Origin: Bacillus sp. ISL-7
GTDB lineage: Bacteria > Bacillota > Bacilli > Bacillales_B > DSM-18226
Assembly: GCF_018613065.1 (NCBI RefSeq)
Contig: NZ_JAGGQW010000031.1
Coordinates: 1-64,000, forward strand
Length of the DNA: 64,000 bases
Direction of reading: 5' to 3'
A model generated the notes under the pieces. It had not been told where the DNA came from. It saw only the letters and a program-made list of their open reading frames with translations, and ran no database searches. Made by a program: the position numbers and the translations under genes. Shown piece by piece: positions 1 through 9,183 of the stretch (position 1 is its first letter; each line of letters begins with the position of its first letter).

Positions 1-302
1 TTAATTCTACTTGACGGTTACAACAGTGATAGTTTTCTTTTTTTTCTTTCTCGATTTAACCTAAAACTAGTGATCATTTACCATTCTTAAAAATCTTATG
101 CAGTAGCTAAGTAGTAGTTTGTAAAAGTTGAAGTTATTACAGTTCGTGGTAAGATATGTAGTTAATCGTGATGTGAATATTAGATAAAGTAGTACTAATA
201 TAACTATATGAAATATTAAGATATAAACAATGATAAAAATCACAGCTACTGTCTAATATTGTAGATATTTGATTTGGATTAATTGGACAAGAAAGGAGAT
301 GT
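1..302. other. AT-rich leader region, no gene seen
   Basis: No open frame with a ribosome binding site was seen here on either strand. The stretch is very AT-rich. Its right end carries the AAAGGAG ribosome binding site (292-298) of the transporter gene that begins at 303. A promoter for that gene probably lies inside, but I could not choose one with confidence. Confidence 0.4.
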
Positions 303-1040
303 GTGATTACTGAAGTTATTATTGGAAGTGTTCTTTCGGCGTTATCAACGGGGGCAGGGGCACTAATTATACTATTTATTCCTCATTCCATTACACATCG
401 TTGGAAGGATGTTTTATTAGCATTTAGTGCAGGAATTATGATGGCAGCTTCTACGATTGGGTTGATCCCTGAGGCATTAAGGACAGGAGGCTTTGGTTCA
501 CTTTTTGCAGGAGTTTGTTTAGGAGTATGGGTGCTGACTTTTTTGGAAAAAAATATCCCTCATATTGACTTACAGCATAACAAAAAGGGAATTCAATTTG
601 ATGAGAAGGCGTTGTTAATTATATCTGCAATTACACTGCATAATATTCCTGAGGGATTGTCAGTTGGCGTAAGCTATGCATCCGAACAGGGGGATACTGG
701 AAATTTAATTGCTTTAGCGATTGGGTTTCAAAATGCGCCGGAAGGCCTACTTGTCGCATTATTTTTAATCAATCAGCAAATTAGTAAACTGAAGGCCTTC
801 ATTATTGCAACTTTAACTGGAGCCATTGAAATCATTACTTCCTTATTAGGGTATTTTTTAACCTCATTTGTTCAAGGGCTTGTCCCCTATGGTCTTTCAT
901 TTGCTGCTGGCGCCATGTTATTTATTATTTATAAAGAATTAATTCCTGAAAGCCATGGCGACGGAAATGAGCGCGTTTCCACCTATGCTTTTATATTGGG
1001 GTTGCTTGTCATGGTGTACATTATTGATATTTTTACATAA
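303..1040 (+). CDS. ZIP family divalent metal transporter
   Basis: Membrane transporter of the ZIP family (ZupT/GufA-like), expected to import Zn2+ or a similar divalent cation. The 245 residues hold about eight hydrophobic helices. The two family signatures are visible: TLHNIPEGLSVG in the fourth helix (near residue 112) and FQNAPEGLLVAL in the fifth (near 142), which carry the metal-binding His, Asn and Glu. The start is GTG at 303, four bases after AAAGGAG; an ATG at 299 runs into a stop after three codons. It has no operon partner. Metal specificity cannot be read from the sequence, and no metal-regulator box was recognised. Confidence 0.88.
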   Translation: MITEVIIGSVLSALSTGAGALIILFIPHSITHRWKDVLLAFSAGIMMAASTIGLIPEALRTGGFGSLFAGVCLGVWVLTFLEKNIPHIDLQHNKKGIQFDEKALLIISAITLHNIPEGLSVGVSYASEQGDTGNLIALAIGFQNAPEGLLVALFLINQQISKLKAFIIATLTGAIEIITSLLGYFLTSFVQGLVPYGLSFAAGAMLFIIYKELIPESHGDGNERVSTYAFILGLLVMVYIIDIFT

Positions 1041-1099
1041 GTAATTATTTTACTAATCGGTTGAACAAAAAAAAATATCACTCTCTTACCTAATTATCA

Positions 1100-1342
1100 T
1101 TAGACTAAAACCTTCGGCCAAATCATGATCATTTGTTTAAAGGCGAATTTAATTTCTTCATTTGGCCTGGAGATTTGGTCCATTACTTTTTGGTACTCAT
1201 TTATTAATTCATCTAGCTCCTGGCTATATTTTATTGTCATCTCATTGGTAAATCCCTGTGTATTGGCGCTATTTATCATTAATTCCCTTTTAGCCTTTAT
1301 CTCTTCAATCATTTCATTATGGGTATTACTATACTCGCACAC
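1100..1342 (-). CDS. Spo0E-like aspartyl-phosphate phosphatase
   Basis: Small 80-residue protein of the Spo0E family, which dephosphorylates Spo0A~P and delays sporulation. The core is a helix-turn-helix hairpin with the family signature SQELDELINEYQ at residues 41-52, preceded by a first helix (IEEIKAKRELMINSA). In known members the SQELD Asp/Ser region is essential. The start is GTG at 1342 behind AGGGGGA. It stands alone, with 275 bp of non-coding DNA upstream that holds a Spo0A-box-like heptamer. Which phosphorelay protein it acts on is inferred only from the family. Confidence 0.82.
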   Translation of the reverse strand: MCEYSNTHNEMIEEIKAKRELMINSANTQGFTNEMTIKYSQELDELINEYQKVMDQISRPNEEIKFAFKQMIMIWPKVLV

Positions 1343-1474
1343 AATTATCCCCCTACCTCTTACTCTATTACTGTAAACAACGAAAAATTAGACTACTTGA
1401 TGAATTATGACAAGAATTTTTATAAAAGTAAACACAATCGCAAAAGTAGACAAAACATTCTATTTCTTTCGTTT

Positions 1475-1481
1475 TTCGACA
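1475..1481 (-). promoter_or_regulatory. Possible Spo0A box
   Basis: The heptamer TGTCGAA on the minus strand matches the Spo0A (0A) box. It lies about 130 bp upstream of the Spo0E-like start, so feedback on a Spo0A phosphatase gene would make sense. A weaker relative (TGTCGTA) lies about 30 bp further upstream. A seven-base match in AT-rich DNA can occur by chance. Confidence 0.3.
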
Positions 1482-1569
1482 AATTCCTCAAATAAATTCT
1501 TGTTTTTACGACAAAATTCTTCTAGTTTGCAAGCGTTTTATTCTATTTCACCATACTTACATACATAAT

Positions 1570-1605
1570 AAAAAAACTGGCTTGCAATAATCTGCAGCCA
1601 GTTTT
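1570..1605 (-). terminator. Terminator of the mtnWXBD operon
   Basis: Hairpin with arms at 1576-1586 and 1593-1602 (ACTGGCTGCA type stem) followed on the minus strand by a T-run. It begins 16 bases beyond the mtnD stop. Confidence 0.75.
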
Positions 1606-1617
1606 AGTATCTGTTAT

Positions 1618-2151
1618 TTATTTATTTACTTCTTCTTTTTCGTAAATAGGTACCCATCCCTCGGTGGTAACAAAAATCCTAACAGCAACCACTTTCCGAT
1701 CTTCTTCAAGGGTAAAATAGTGCCTTGTATTTTCAGGTACAGAAATCAAGTCTCCTGGATTGAGATGTACTTCATAGAACTCACCATCTTTACCTTGGAT
1801 GACAAAGACACCGTGACCGCTGACTATGAAACGAACTTCATCATCTGTATGATGATGCTCATTTTTAAAGTTTGTCAGTAATACATCCAAATTTGGAGTA
1901 TTTTCTGATAAAGAAATGACATCTTGCGCTTTGTAGCCCCGTCTAGCAGAAATATCTGCGATTTCGTCTTCAAATGCAGCTAGAATTTCTTCCTTTTCTT
2001 CATCGCTTAAAAGATACTTTTCTACGAGTTCAGCGGGAAGCTTGCTAATATCCCAATTTTCATAAATAACTTCCTGCGACTCCAGAAAGCTTGCAACCTC
2101 ATCTTGTTCATGAATTTGCTCTTCTCTGGTTTGAAAAGTAATATATGCCAT
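1618..2151 (-). CDS. mtnD: Acireductone dioxygenase (methionine salvage)
   Basis: Oxidises acireductone to 2-keto-4-methylthiobutyrate plus formate when iron-bound, the step before transamination to methionine. It is a cytosolic cupin of 177 residues, the usual length. The metal-binding cupin motif is visible: HHHTDDEVRFIVSGHG near residues 97-112 supplies two His and a Glu, and the final His is in NTRHYF near residue 143. It is the last gene of the minus-strand run mtnW-mtnX-mtnB-mtnD, 30 bp after mtnB, and is followed by a terminator. It should be controlled by the S-box riboswitch before mtnW. Which metal is bound, and so on-pathway or CO-releasing chemistry, cannot be told from sequence. 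Confidence 0.95.
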   Translation of the reverse strand: MAYITFQTREEQIHEQDEVASFLESQEVIYENWDISKLPAELVEKYLLSDEEKEEILAAFEDEIADISARRGYKAQDVISLSENTPNLDVLLTNFKNEHHHTDDEVRFIVSGHGVFVIQGKDGEFYEVHLNPGDLISVPENTRHYFTLEEDRKVVAVRIFVTTEGWVPIYEKEEVNK

Positions 2152-2181
2152 TCTTCATCATCCTCTCATTTTTAATATTTT

Positions 2182-2811
2182 TTACACTACTTTAAATAAT
2201 TGATATGGTTTATGCTCTAGTAAACGTAATTGGTAGCGGAATAAAAACTCGGAGGCTTCAAGGATTTTTTTAGCCTCAAAGGCAGTTCTACCCCATACTG
2301 TTATCCCATGGTTGCGAATCAAGATAGCTCCAGTATCTCCTGAAACATATTCAGAAAACTTATTGGCAAGTGTCGGGATATGGGCAAAATTGTGAATAAT
2401 TGGTATTGTTAAGACTGCGTCCTCTTCCCACTTATCAAAAGCCTTGATCAACTCTTGCCCTTTAAATGTAACCTCACCTTTATCACCATAAACTTCTGAG
2501 ATCACATTATTATCAATCGTATGCACATGGAGACTGCAGCCAGCATTGGTTCGACGGTAAATTTCGACATGAAGAAGTGTCTCTGCTGAGGGCTTTAAAT
2601 GTGTTTCTTCAACTGCACGGCCAAATTCATCAACGAGTAGAAAATCTTCATCTGTTCGCTTCCGTTTATCCTTTCCACTTGCTGTAACTAAAAATTGAAG
2701 CGGATGATTACTTACTTTAATCGCCAGGTTACCGCTCGTACCCATAAACCAATCACGCTCAGCTAACTCATCCTTTACCTCGGCTAATTCGTTCCATCTT
2801 TCATTTAGCAT
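2182..2811 (-). CDS. mtnB: Methylthioribulose-1-phosphate dehydratase
   Basis: Dehydrates 5-methylthioribulose-1-phosphate to 2,3-diketo-5-methylthiopentyl-1-phosphate. It is a zinc-dependent class II aldolase-fold protein of 209 residues. Visible landmarks are the [10 protein letters not shown] phosphate-binding stretch (residues 24-33), a Zn ligand pair in SLHVHTID (about 93-100) and NHGITVWG (about 167-174). Its start overlaps the end of mtnX by 7 bp, which suggests translational coupling. Neighbouring mtnX and mtnD set the pathway role apart from other class II aldolases such as AraD. Confidence 0.94.
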   Translation of the reverse strand: MLNERWNELAEVKDELAERDWFMGTSGNLAIKVSNHPLQFLVTASGKDKRKRTDEDFLLVDEFGRAVEETHLKPSAETLLHVEIYRRTNAGCSLHVHTIDNNVISEVYGDKGEVTFKGQELIKAFDKWEEDAVLTIPIIHNFAHIPTLANKFSEYVSGDTGAILIRNHGITVWGRTAFEAKKILEASEFLFRYQLRLLEHKPYQLFKVV

Positions 2812-3479
2812 GTTAGTTCATCCACCTCAATTCTTTTTTTAATTTCCTCGATACAATCGAAAAAGGAAGTAAATCCTTGATGATTGATTCCCCACTCCAC
2901 ACATTTTTCCTGAAGTAAATCTCTTGCTAACACAAAGTCCGCATGTTTTGCTGCCTCGAGATCGGTTACCGAATCTCCAATAACAATTTTGAAACGGTTT
3001 TCCTGAGTGTTTAATTTACGAATAATACTTGGTTTACAACATCCGCAATCATTGTTACATAATGAATCACATTCATTCGGCCATAGAATTTTTATTCTCT
3101 CGTCTGTAAAATCCGATTCATTGCAATAAACTCCATCAAATGGACCATATTTCTCCAAGATTGGATAAACAAAGAAGTCAATACCGCCACTAACAATATA
3201 AAATGGAATACCTTTTGCACGCGCAAATTCAACAAACTCTCCAAATCCTGGGCGAATCTTTGCATTTTCAATCGCAAACTCAGTCAATTCATCCTTTAAC
3301 TTACTTGGTAATAAGGAAAAAAGTTTCCCAACTCCCTCATTGATCGAAATCTCACGTGAGAGGATTTGATCTTTAATCCGTTCCCACCCTTGAGGAGCAA
3401 ACTTTTCCATCATGCTAATGATGTTATCACTTTCAGTTACCGTTCCGTCAAAATCACAAAAAATCACTGGTTTTGTCAT
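2805..3479 (-). CDS. mtnX: HK-MTPenyl-1-P phosphatase
   Basis: HAD-superfamily phosphatase that removes phosphate from 2-hydroxy-3-keto-5-methylthiopentenyl-1-phosphate to give acireductone. The HAD motif [14 protein letters not shown] sits at residues 7-19 with the nucleophile and acid/base Asp; motif II is the Ser of IVSGG (about residue 96) and motif III/IV is [12 protein letters not shown] (about 166-177). A Cys-rich insert [10 protein letters not shown] (about 140-149) is visible and is common in MtnX. It overlaps mtnW by 4 bp (ATGA) and mtnB by 7 bp, so the genes are coupled. Confidence 0.93.
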   Translation of the reverse strand: MTKPVIFCDFDGTVTESDNIISMMEKFAPQGWERIKDQILSREISINEGVGKLFSLLPSKLKDELTEFAIENAKIRPGFGEFVEFARAKGIPFYIVSGGIDFFVYPILEKYGPFDGVYCNESDFTDERIKILWPNECDSLCNNDCGCCKPSIIRKLNTQENRFKIVIGDSVTDLEAAKHADFVLARDLLQEKCVEWGINHQGFTSFFDCIEEIKKRIEVDELTC

Positions 3480-4687
3480 ACGGTCACCTCTGCATTACCC
3501 CATAGTTTTAGTGCCGTATGGAGCTCAGGATGCTGTTTTGCACCTTCGGCTAATAACTTTCCTTTAAGATTGGTATCAATCGCTTGACGGAACGCAAGGC
3601 CCCCTCCGCGTGCACCCTCTGGATGGCCATGGACCCCTCCGCCTGCATTAATGACAGAATCATTACCGAAGTCACGAATTAATAAAGGAACCAAGCCTGG
3701 ATGAATTCCCGCTGATGGAACTGGGAATGACTTTTTAAAGACATCTTCTACGGTTAACTCACTTGCAATCGACAGTGCTTTCGTCTTCTCTAACGCCACG
3801 GTTCCATATGGGGATGGGAACAACGATAAATCAGCACCAGCATAACGAAGCAACTTTCCAAGCAATAATGAATGGGATAATCCATAAACTGGAGATGATG
3901 TAAAAGCACCACTAACTGCAGGATGTGCCATAAGCGGTAAGGCAATTTCATCGTCTTCTCTTAATTCCTGCAGGACGTCTATGCCATAGGAAAACACATT
4001 AAACAGTAAGAGGTCCGCTCCAAGCTCTGCAGCCTTCCTTGCTTTTTCCTTCAGCTGCGATGTTCTACCCGTTAGGTTAACTGCATACAAAGTTCGATGT
4101 CCTGTTTGGTCAAATACTTCTTGCAATGCCTTTTTTCCTTCGACAATTCTTTTTTCAAATGGTGTCAGCTCATTTTCAAAAAGGATTTCATCATCCTTCA
4201 CAAAATCTACACCACCAAGGGCTTGTTGCTTTAATTGCTCAACTAAAAATGCGAGATCTTTACCGAGCACTCCTTTAAAGATACTCATTAAAAGCGGTCT
4301 ATTATAAACGTTTAATTTCTTCCGAAGACCCTCAATTCCAAACCTTGGGCCAGGGAACTGACTCTTTAATCCGTCATCAAACTGTAAATCTAGTAATTTT
4401 ATTTTTCCATCTAATGAAAGCTTACCGAAAACGGTTGTTAAAATAGCAGGGAGGTCATTAGAAAAATTAATCGCTGGATAGGCTATGCGGATTAAAGATT
4501 GGTCACCTTTTTCTGCAGGTATCGTTTCAACGGATACCACACTACCTTTATGCTTGCGTAATTGGCTTTGCTCTAGTTCAGGCAAGTTCGTCCATGAACC
4601 TACAGTTAATCCAAGTGCAATCTCTTCAGCCTTTTTGGTTGGTTTTTTTTCATCATGCAGTAAATATGTAGCAATTATTTTAGACAT
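3476..4687 (-). CDS. mtnW: DK-MTP-1-P enolase (RuBisCO-like protein)
   Basis: Tautomerises 2,3-diketo-5-methylthiopentyl-1-phosphate to its enol form. It is a form IV RuBisCO-like protein of 403 residues, close to B. subtilis MtnW. The large-subunit barrel is seen with GVDFVKDDE (about residues 159-167), which holds the carbamylated Lys and metal-binding Asp/Glu, followed by [16 protein letters not shown] and the phosphate-binding [12 protein letters not shown] loop near residue 352. It is the first gene behind an S-box riboswitch and begins about 30 nt after the riboswitch terminator. Enolase rather than CO2-fixing function is inferred from the operon and the family. Confidence 0.95.
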   Translation of the reverse strand: MSKIIATYLLHDEKKPTKKAEEIALGLTVGSWTNLPELEQSQLRKHKGSVVSVETIPAEKGDQSLIRIAYPAINFSNDLPAILTTVFGKLSLDGKIKLLDLQFDDGLKSQFPGPRFGIEGLRKKLNVYNRPLLMSIFKGVLGKDLAFLVEQLKQQALGGVDFVKDDEILFENELTPFEKRIVEGKKALQEVFDQTGHRTLYAVNLTGRTSQLKEKARKAAELGADLLLFNVFSYGIDVLQELREDDEIALPLMAHPAVSGAFTSSPVYGLSHSLLLGKLLRYAGADLSLFPSPYGTVALEKTKALSIASELTVEDVFKKSFPVPSAGIHPGLVPLLIRDFGNDSVINAGGGVHGHPEGARGGGLAFRQAIDTNLKGKLLAEGAKQHPELHTALKLWGNAEVTV

Positions 4688-4714
4688 TCAAAAACACTTC
4701 CTTTCAAAAAACAT

Positions 4715-4868
4715 AAAAAACCTCTTCAACAAAGAAGAGGTTAGCCGCAAACTAACATCTTCTCATCTATCAGCTTGTTGCTGCAAGAATTAGCACCGTG
4801 CCTAAAACTGGTTTAAGTCGGTTGCCGGGCTTCATCGGGCTTTTCCCTCCGCCTGCTCTTGATAAGAA
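4715..4868 (-). promoter_or_regulatory. SAM-I (S-box) riboswitch before mtnWXBD
   Basis: Read on the minus strand, the leader opens with CTTATCAAGAGCAGGCGGAG, then GATGAAGCCCGGCAACC and GGCACGGTGCTAATTC, the core conserved blocks of S-box RNAs. It ends in a hairpin of CCTCTTC arms (4718-4742) plus a T-run, the expected SAM-stabilised terminator. Low SAM should let transcription into mtnW. It lies between mtnE and mtnW, so mtnE is not under this element. Confidence 0.96.
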
Positions 4869-4950
4869 AACGATTCGTATTTTATAAAGTTTTAATGTTG
4901 TTTAACTTTAATTTGCATTATCGCAAGAAAAATATAAAATGTCAATCAAT

Positions 4951-6126
4951 TTAACAGAATATTTCCAAACGACTAATTCTTTCAACAGCTTCGGCTAATC
5001 GTTGTTCTGATGTTAATAACCCAACACGGACATATCCTTCTCCAAATTCTCCAAAGCCAATTCCCGGTGCAACCATGATATGTGCTTGTTCGAGTAAAAT
5101 GTTAGCAAATTCCTCAGATGTTTTGCCCTCAGGAACTTTGAGCCACGCGAAAAAGGACCCCTTTGGCGCGGTGACATTCCATCCCAATGAACGAAGCCCA
5201 TCAATCAATACATTACGTCTTCGCTCATAAAGATCGTTAAGTTCCCGTACACAATCCTGAGGGCCCATTAAAGCCTCAGCCGCTGCCTCTTGTACAGCCC
5301 CAAATAAACTAACATAAAGATGGTCCTGTAAAAGTTCGATGCTTGAAATCACACTCTCATTCCCAACAGCAAAACCAACACGCCAGCCTGCCATATTAAA
5401 GGTTTTTGATAAAGTATATATCTCTATCCCAACCTCTTTAGCCCCTTCAACCTGCATAAAACTTATTGGTTTTTCACCATCGAAACCAATAGCACCATAG
5501 GCAAAATCATGAACAACACAAATATCATGTTCACTAGCTAGCTTAATTGTCTCATCAAATAATTCATGAGTAGCTGTAGCTCCTGTTGGATTATTAGGAT
5601 AATTGAGGAACATTAACCTTGCTTTTGATAAAACAGACTTATCCAGTTCGCAATAATCCGGTAGAAAGTTATTTTCCTCTCGTAACGGCATCGTAACCAT
5701 TTCAGCTTTTGCAAGAGCAACCCCAGACCAATAATCCGGGTAACCGGGGTCAGGTACAAGGATGGTATCCCCCGGATTTAATAAGCATTGAGGAATTTCG
5801 ACAAGTCCTGCTTTACCCCCAAACAAAATCGCCACTTCTTTATCCGGATCAATGGTCACTCCATATTCTCTTAAATAAAAATCAGCGGCAGCCTGTTTTA
5901 AATAACGATGTCCCTGAAAAGGAGAATATTTATGATTTAATGGATTCGCTGCTGCATCTTGAAGTTTTTTAACAATATGAGAAGGCGTTGGCTGATCAGG
6001 GTTGCCTTGCCCTAAATTAATCACATCAAACCCTTGTGAAATATATTCCCCCACTTTTTTAACAAGTGAAGCAAAAAATTGCTTTGGAAGACTAGTTAAT
6101 AATTCTGATGGTGGAAATTGCTTCAT
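4951..6126 (-). CDS. mtnE: KMTB aminotransferase (methionine formation)
   Basis: PLP-dependent class I/II aminotransferase that converts 2-keto-4-methylthiobutyrate to methionine. The sequence follows B. subtilis MtnE closely: NLGQGNPDQPTP (residues 38-49), LFGGKAGLVE, LVPDPGYPDYWSG, NYPNNPTGA, HDFAYGAIGFDG and the PLP lysine in SLSKTFNMAGWRVGF-type context (TLSKTFNMAGWRVGF, about 238-252). I chose ATG at 6126 because AGGTGAG lies just before it; a GTG three codons upstream overlaps that ribosome site. It is transcribed divergently from mtnU with a 118-bp gap and no S-box of its own on the promoter side. Confidence 0.9.
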   Translation of the reverse strand: MKQFPPSELLTSLPKQFFASLVKKVGEYISQGFDVINLGQGNPDQPTPSHIVKKLQDAAANPLNHKYSPFQGHRYLKQAAADFYLREYGVTIDPDKEVAILFGGKAGLVEIPQCLLNPGDTILVPDPGYPDYWSGVALAKAEMVTMPLREENNFLPDYCELDKSVLSKARLMFLNYPNNPTGATATHELFDETIKLASEHDICVVHDFAYGAIGFDGEKPISFMQVEGAKEVGIEIYTLSKTFNMAGWRVGFAVGNESVISSIELLQDHLYVSLFGAVQEAAAEALMGPQDCVRELNDLYERRRNVLIDGLRSLGWNVTAPKGSFFAWLKVPEGKTSEEFANILLEQAHIMVAPGIGFGEFGEGYVRVGLLTSEQRLAEAVERISRLEIFC

Positions 6127-6244
6127 TGTTCTCACCTGCTTAATTTTTTTTAAGAATCATTGTGAAATTCTAGTCACAAATGATATAACTTTTATAACGG
6201 CTTGTAAAGAAAAAATTCCGAAATTTCAAACGAGGTGAAGATTC

Positions 6245-7030
6245 GTGAAATTAAAAATTTCATGTCTGCAAATGGATATCGTCTTCGGTGATCCCAATAA
6301 AAACTACCAAACTGCCGAAAGACTCATTGAAAATGCACTGACTGAACAACCCGATATCATTGTCCTTCCGGAACTATGGACAACGGGATATGACTTGACC
6401 CGCCTGAATGAAATTGCAGACCCAAAAGCAGTACAAACGATTGAATTTCTGAGAAATGCAGCACAACAAAATCAGGTTCATTTCGTTGGCGGCTCAGTTG
6501 CGAACCGTGAAGAAACAGGAGTAAAAAATACTCTCCTCATCATCAATAAAGATGGCACGCTGGTGCACAAGTATAGTAAACTACATCTTTTTAAACTCAT
6601 GAATGAGCATGTTTTCTTAGAGCCTGGTGCCGAGAAGGGACTTTTCCAACTTGATAATCACCAGTTTGCTGGGTCGATCTGTTATGATATCCGGTTTCCA
6701 GAGTGGATACGCGCTCACACATCAGAAGGTGCAGAAGCACTGTTTGTTGTGGCCGAATGGCCTGCACCCAGATTGTCCCACTGGAGGGCCCTTTTAATTG
6801 CCAGAGCAATTGAAAATCAATGTTATGTAATTGCCTGTAACCGTTCTGGAAATGACCCAAATAACCAGTTTGCTGGTCACTCGATGATTATTGACCCGTG
6901 GGGTGAGGTCATTGCTGAGGCTGGAATGAAGGAAGAAATCCTATCGGCTGAAATTGAGATGGACTTAGTCAAGGAGGTCCGTAAGCAAATTCCTATTTTC
7001 AGGGATAGAAAACCAGAATTCTATAAATAA
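6245..7030 (+). CDS. mtnU: Nitrilase-family amidase of methionine salvage
   Basis: Carbon-nitrogen hydrolase of the nitrilase superfamily, equivalent to B. subtilis MtnU (YkrU). A proposed role is omega-amidase clean-up of 2-oxoacid amides formed when glutamine donates its amino group to KMTB. The Glu-Lys-Cys triad contexts are visible: LPELWTTGYD (about 42-51), SKLHLFK (about 111-117) and GSICYDIRFPEW (about 143-154). It has 261 residues and starts at GTG 6245 after CGAGGTGAAG. It is divergent from mtnE, its likely partner enzyme. The family match is firm; the precise substrate is inferred. Confidence 0.85.
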   Translation: MKLKISCLQMDIVFGDPNKNYQTAERLIENALTEQPDIIVLPELWTTGYDLTRLNEIADPKAVQTIEFLRNAAQQNQVHFVGGSVANREETGVKNTLLIINKDGTLVHKYSKLHLFKLMNEHVFLEPGAEKGLFQLDNHQFAGSICYDIRFPEWIRAHTSEGAEALFVVAEWPAPRLSHWRALLIARAIENQCYVIACNRSGNDPNNQFAGHSMIIDPWGEVIAEAGMKEEILSAEIEMDLVKEVRKQIPIFRDRKPEFYK

Positions 7031-7098
7031 TAATTTTCAAAAAATATTGACACTTTCTCTTTGTTACTGATATGATTTTTACCAGTTAAATAGATTTT

Positions 7099-7306
7099 CT
7101 CTTATCATGAGCTGGCTGAGGGATTTGGCCCTTTGAAGCCCAGCAACCGACCGGAAACCCATTGAAATGGGGCGCTTTTTGCGCTGGGGATCCCCCCTTT
7201 AAGGCACGGTGCTAATTCCAACAGAAGGATTATCTTTCTGAGAGATAAGAGGTGCGACAGACAATATTGTCTATCAGCCTCTTTCAGATGAGAAAGAGGC
7301 TTTTTT
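7099..7306 (+). promoter_or_regulatory. SAM-I (S-box) riboswitch before mtnK
   Basis: P1 is formed by CTCTTATC (7099-7106) and GATAAGAG (7244-7251). Between them lie GCTGGCTGAGGGA, TTTGAAGCCCAGCAACC and AAGGCACGGTGCTAATTCC, the conserved S-box blocks. The P3 side contains an enlarged GC-rich hairpin (about 7158-7198). The expression platform is a terminator with arms 7277-7285 and 7292-7300 and a T6 tract. AAGAGG of P1 can instead pair with CCTCTT of the terminator, giving the usual switch. Confidence 0.96.
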
Positions 7307-7354
7307 AGTGCCTGCGTGCATAATTAAGCCTCCCAAAAACGAGGAGGAACCATA

Positions 7355-8539
7355 ATGAGTCTACTAAAACAAAAAACATACCAGCCTTTAACAAACGAGA
7401 GTGCAGTTGAACTGGCACTTGAATTGAAAATTTTTGACCAGCATGCAAAACTTTCCTGCAAGGAGATTGGCGATGGGAATCTCAATCTAGTCTTTCATAT
7501 TGTTGATGAATTGGAAGGAAAAAGTGTTATTATCAAACAAGCTCTCCCTTATGCAAAGGTAGTTGGCGAAAGCTGGCCATTAACTTTGAAAAGAGCAAAG
7601 ATTGAAGCGGATGCCTTAAAAATTTTCGGACAGATTGCTCCAGATTATGTGCCCCAAGTTTTTTTCACAGATGATGTCCTAGCTGTAACCGTAATGGAGG
7701 ACCTTTCCCATCTTTCAATCGCAAGAACTGGCTTTATCAAAGGAGAAACCTATCCATTAATTTCAAAGCATCTAGGTGAATATCTTGCAAAAACATTATT
7801 TTATACTTCTGATTACGGATTAACCCCTTCCGTAAAAAAGGAATATGTACAACAGTTTATCAATCCCGAGCTTTGCAAAATAACTGAAGATTTAATCTTC
7901 ACAGATCCTTTTATTGATGCAGAAACCAACGATTTCGAGGAAGGACTGCGTCCTATCGTCGAAGAGCTTTGGCAGGATGATGAACTAAAGTTTCATGTAA
8001 ATATTTTGAAGAAACGCTTTTTAACAGAGGCTGAAGTTCTCCTCCATGGTGATCTTCATACCGGAAGTGTTTTTGCCGATAATTATGAAACAAAAGTAAT
8101 CGATCCCGAGTTTTCTTTCTACGGACCAGCTGGATTTGATATCGGCCAAGTAATTGCAAATCTTCTCTTCCAGGTAATAGCAAATGTTGAAGAACGTGAT
8201 CTTTTCCTCAATCATATTGAAACGGTATGGAGTGTATTTGAGGATCAATTTACACTATTATGGAATACGGAGAATAAAGACGATTACGCTAAATCCTCTA
8301 CCTTTCTAAACTATAATTTAACTAAGTTTTTTGAGGACTCGATCGGCTTTGCCGGCTGCGAATTAATCAGAAGAACAATTGGTCTTGCTCATGTTGCTGA
8401 TTTAGAAGGGATCGAGGAGGATCAAACTAGAATTACTGCAAAGGAGAAAACATTAGAACTCGGTACAATCCTAATTAAACAACGAAAAGAAATAAAGAAC
8501 CGTATTTCTTTCATAACGACTGTAAAAGAAGCATTATAA
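7355..8539 (+). CDS. mtnK: 5-methylthioribose kinase
   Basis: Phosphorylates 5-methylthioribose to MTR-1-phosphate, the entry step of the salvage pathway for imported or recycled MTR. It is a choline-kinase-fold enzyme of 394 residues. The catalytic loop LLHGDLHTGSVF (about residues 229-240) and the metal-binding DPEFSFYGPAGFDIG (about 250-264) are clear, as is the nucleotide-binding IGDGNLNLVF near residue 38. It lies behind its own S-box and ahead of a strong terminator. It is monocistronic: mtnA, which makes the next isomerase and is usually beside mtnK, is absent from this window. Confidence 0.95.
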   Translation: MSLLKQKTYQPLTNESAVELALELKIFDQHAKLSCKEIGDGNLNLVFHIVDELEGKSVIIKQALPYAKVVGESWPLTLKRAKIEADALKIFGQIAPDYVPQVFFTDDVLAVTVMEDLSHLSIARTGFIKGETYPLISKHLGEYLAKTLFYTSDYGLTPSVKKEYVQQFINPELCKITEDLIFTDPFIDAETNDFEEGLRPIVEELWQDDELKFHVNILKKRFLTEAEVLLHGDLHTGSVFADNYETKVIDPEFSFYGPAGFDIGQVIANLLFQVIANVEERDLFLNHIETVWSVFEDQFTLLWNTENKDDYAKSSTFLNYNLTKFFEDSIGFAGCELIRRTIGLAHVADLEGIEEDQTRITAKEKTLELGTILIKQRKEIKNRISFITTVKEAL

Positions 8540-8543
8540 TAGG

Positions 8544-8573
8544 AAAAGCAATCCGAACTTTCGGATTGCTTTT
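8544..8573. terminator. Bidirectional terminator between mtnK and the ArsR gene
   Basis: Nearly perfect hairpin, AAAAGCAATCCGAA paired with TTCGGATTGCTTTT, with A and T tracts on both sides. It serves mtnK (+, stop 8539) and the convergent regulator gene (-, stop 8574). Confidence 0.9.
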
Positions 8574-9161
8574 CTAGTCAAGTTTTGCCCACATTTCTTC
8601 TGGATTTAGTTCATAAATACCATTTTCACGGAACATGTAATGATTTATGATAAACTCTCTGCGAATTGTTGCATAATCATCATGGAATTGTTTTATATAC
8701 TCGTTTAATTGTTTTTCTTCATACTTTTCACCTATTTTTAACCCACGTACCATGTGTTCGAACACGATTAATTTCTTCTTCCTTTGGGCAGGAATATTAT
8801 TTAGCTTCCCATTTTTCATAAAGAAGTTCTCGATAATTTTTTGTCTCTCGATACTTGACTCGACCATTTCATCCAACTCCTTCCCCTTTTTTTCTAACAG
8901 CTCTGTAAACACCTTTGCCTGCTGGTTAATCAACGATTCATTTAAGTAAAAGTAAATCGTATTCTTCACTCTTCTGTCATACACCACATGGATATCTCGT
9001 AATTTCTTTAAATGGTGGGTAATCGTAGGTGCGGACAAGCCAAGCTTACCCGCTATTGCCTGCCCATGGAGTGGACCTTTTGCTAATATAGCAACGATTC
9101 TAATCCGTGTGGGATCCCCCATCGTTTTATAAAACGCAACAACACGGTCTAATTGTATCAA
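8574..9161 (-). CDS. ArsR-type regulator with DUF2087 domain
   Basis: Predicted DNA-binding repressor. Residues 1-85 form an ArsR/HTH_20 winged helix (FYKTMGDPTRIRIVAIL, then GLSAPTITHHLKKLRDI as recognition helix). Residues about 110-195 match DUF2087: FFMKNGKLNNIPAQRKKKL, then YEEKQLNEYIKQFHDDYATIRRE and a terminal G-YELN-type strand. No clustered Cys or His metal site is visible, so it is unlikely to be a classic metal sensor. A perfect 36-bp palindrome 22 bp upstream of its start suggests autoregulation. The gene is monocistronic, and no obvious target other than itself lies alongside. The effector is unknown. Confidence 0.8.
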   Translation of the reverse strand: MIQLDRVVAFYKTMGDPTRIRIVAILAKGPLHGQAIAGKLGLSAPTITHHLKKLRDIHVVYDRRVKNTIYFYLNESLINQQAKVFTELLEKKGKELDEMVESSIERQKIIENFFMKNGKLNNIPAQRKKKLIVFEHMVRGLKIGEKYEEKQLNEYIKQFHDDYATIRREFIINHYMFRENGIYELNPEEMWAKLD

Positions 9162-9183
9162 TGCACTATCTCCTCTTCACTCT

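Noticed and set aside
4485..4793. Plus-strand frame over the mtnW start and riboswitch
   Set aside because: It is antisense to mtnW and the S-box, with no ribosome site.
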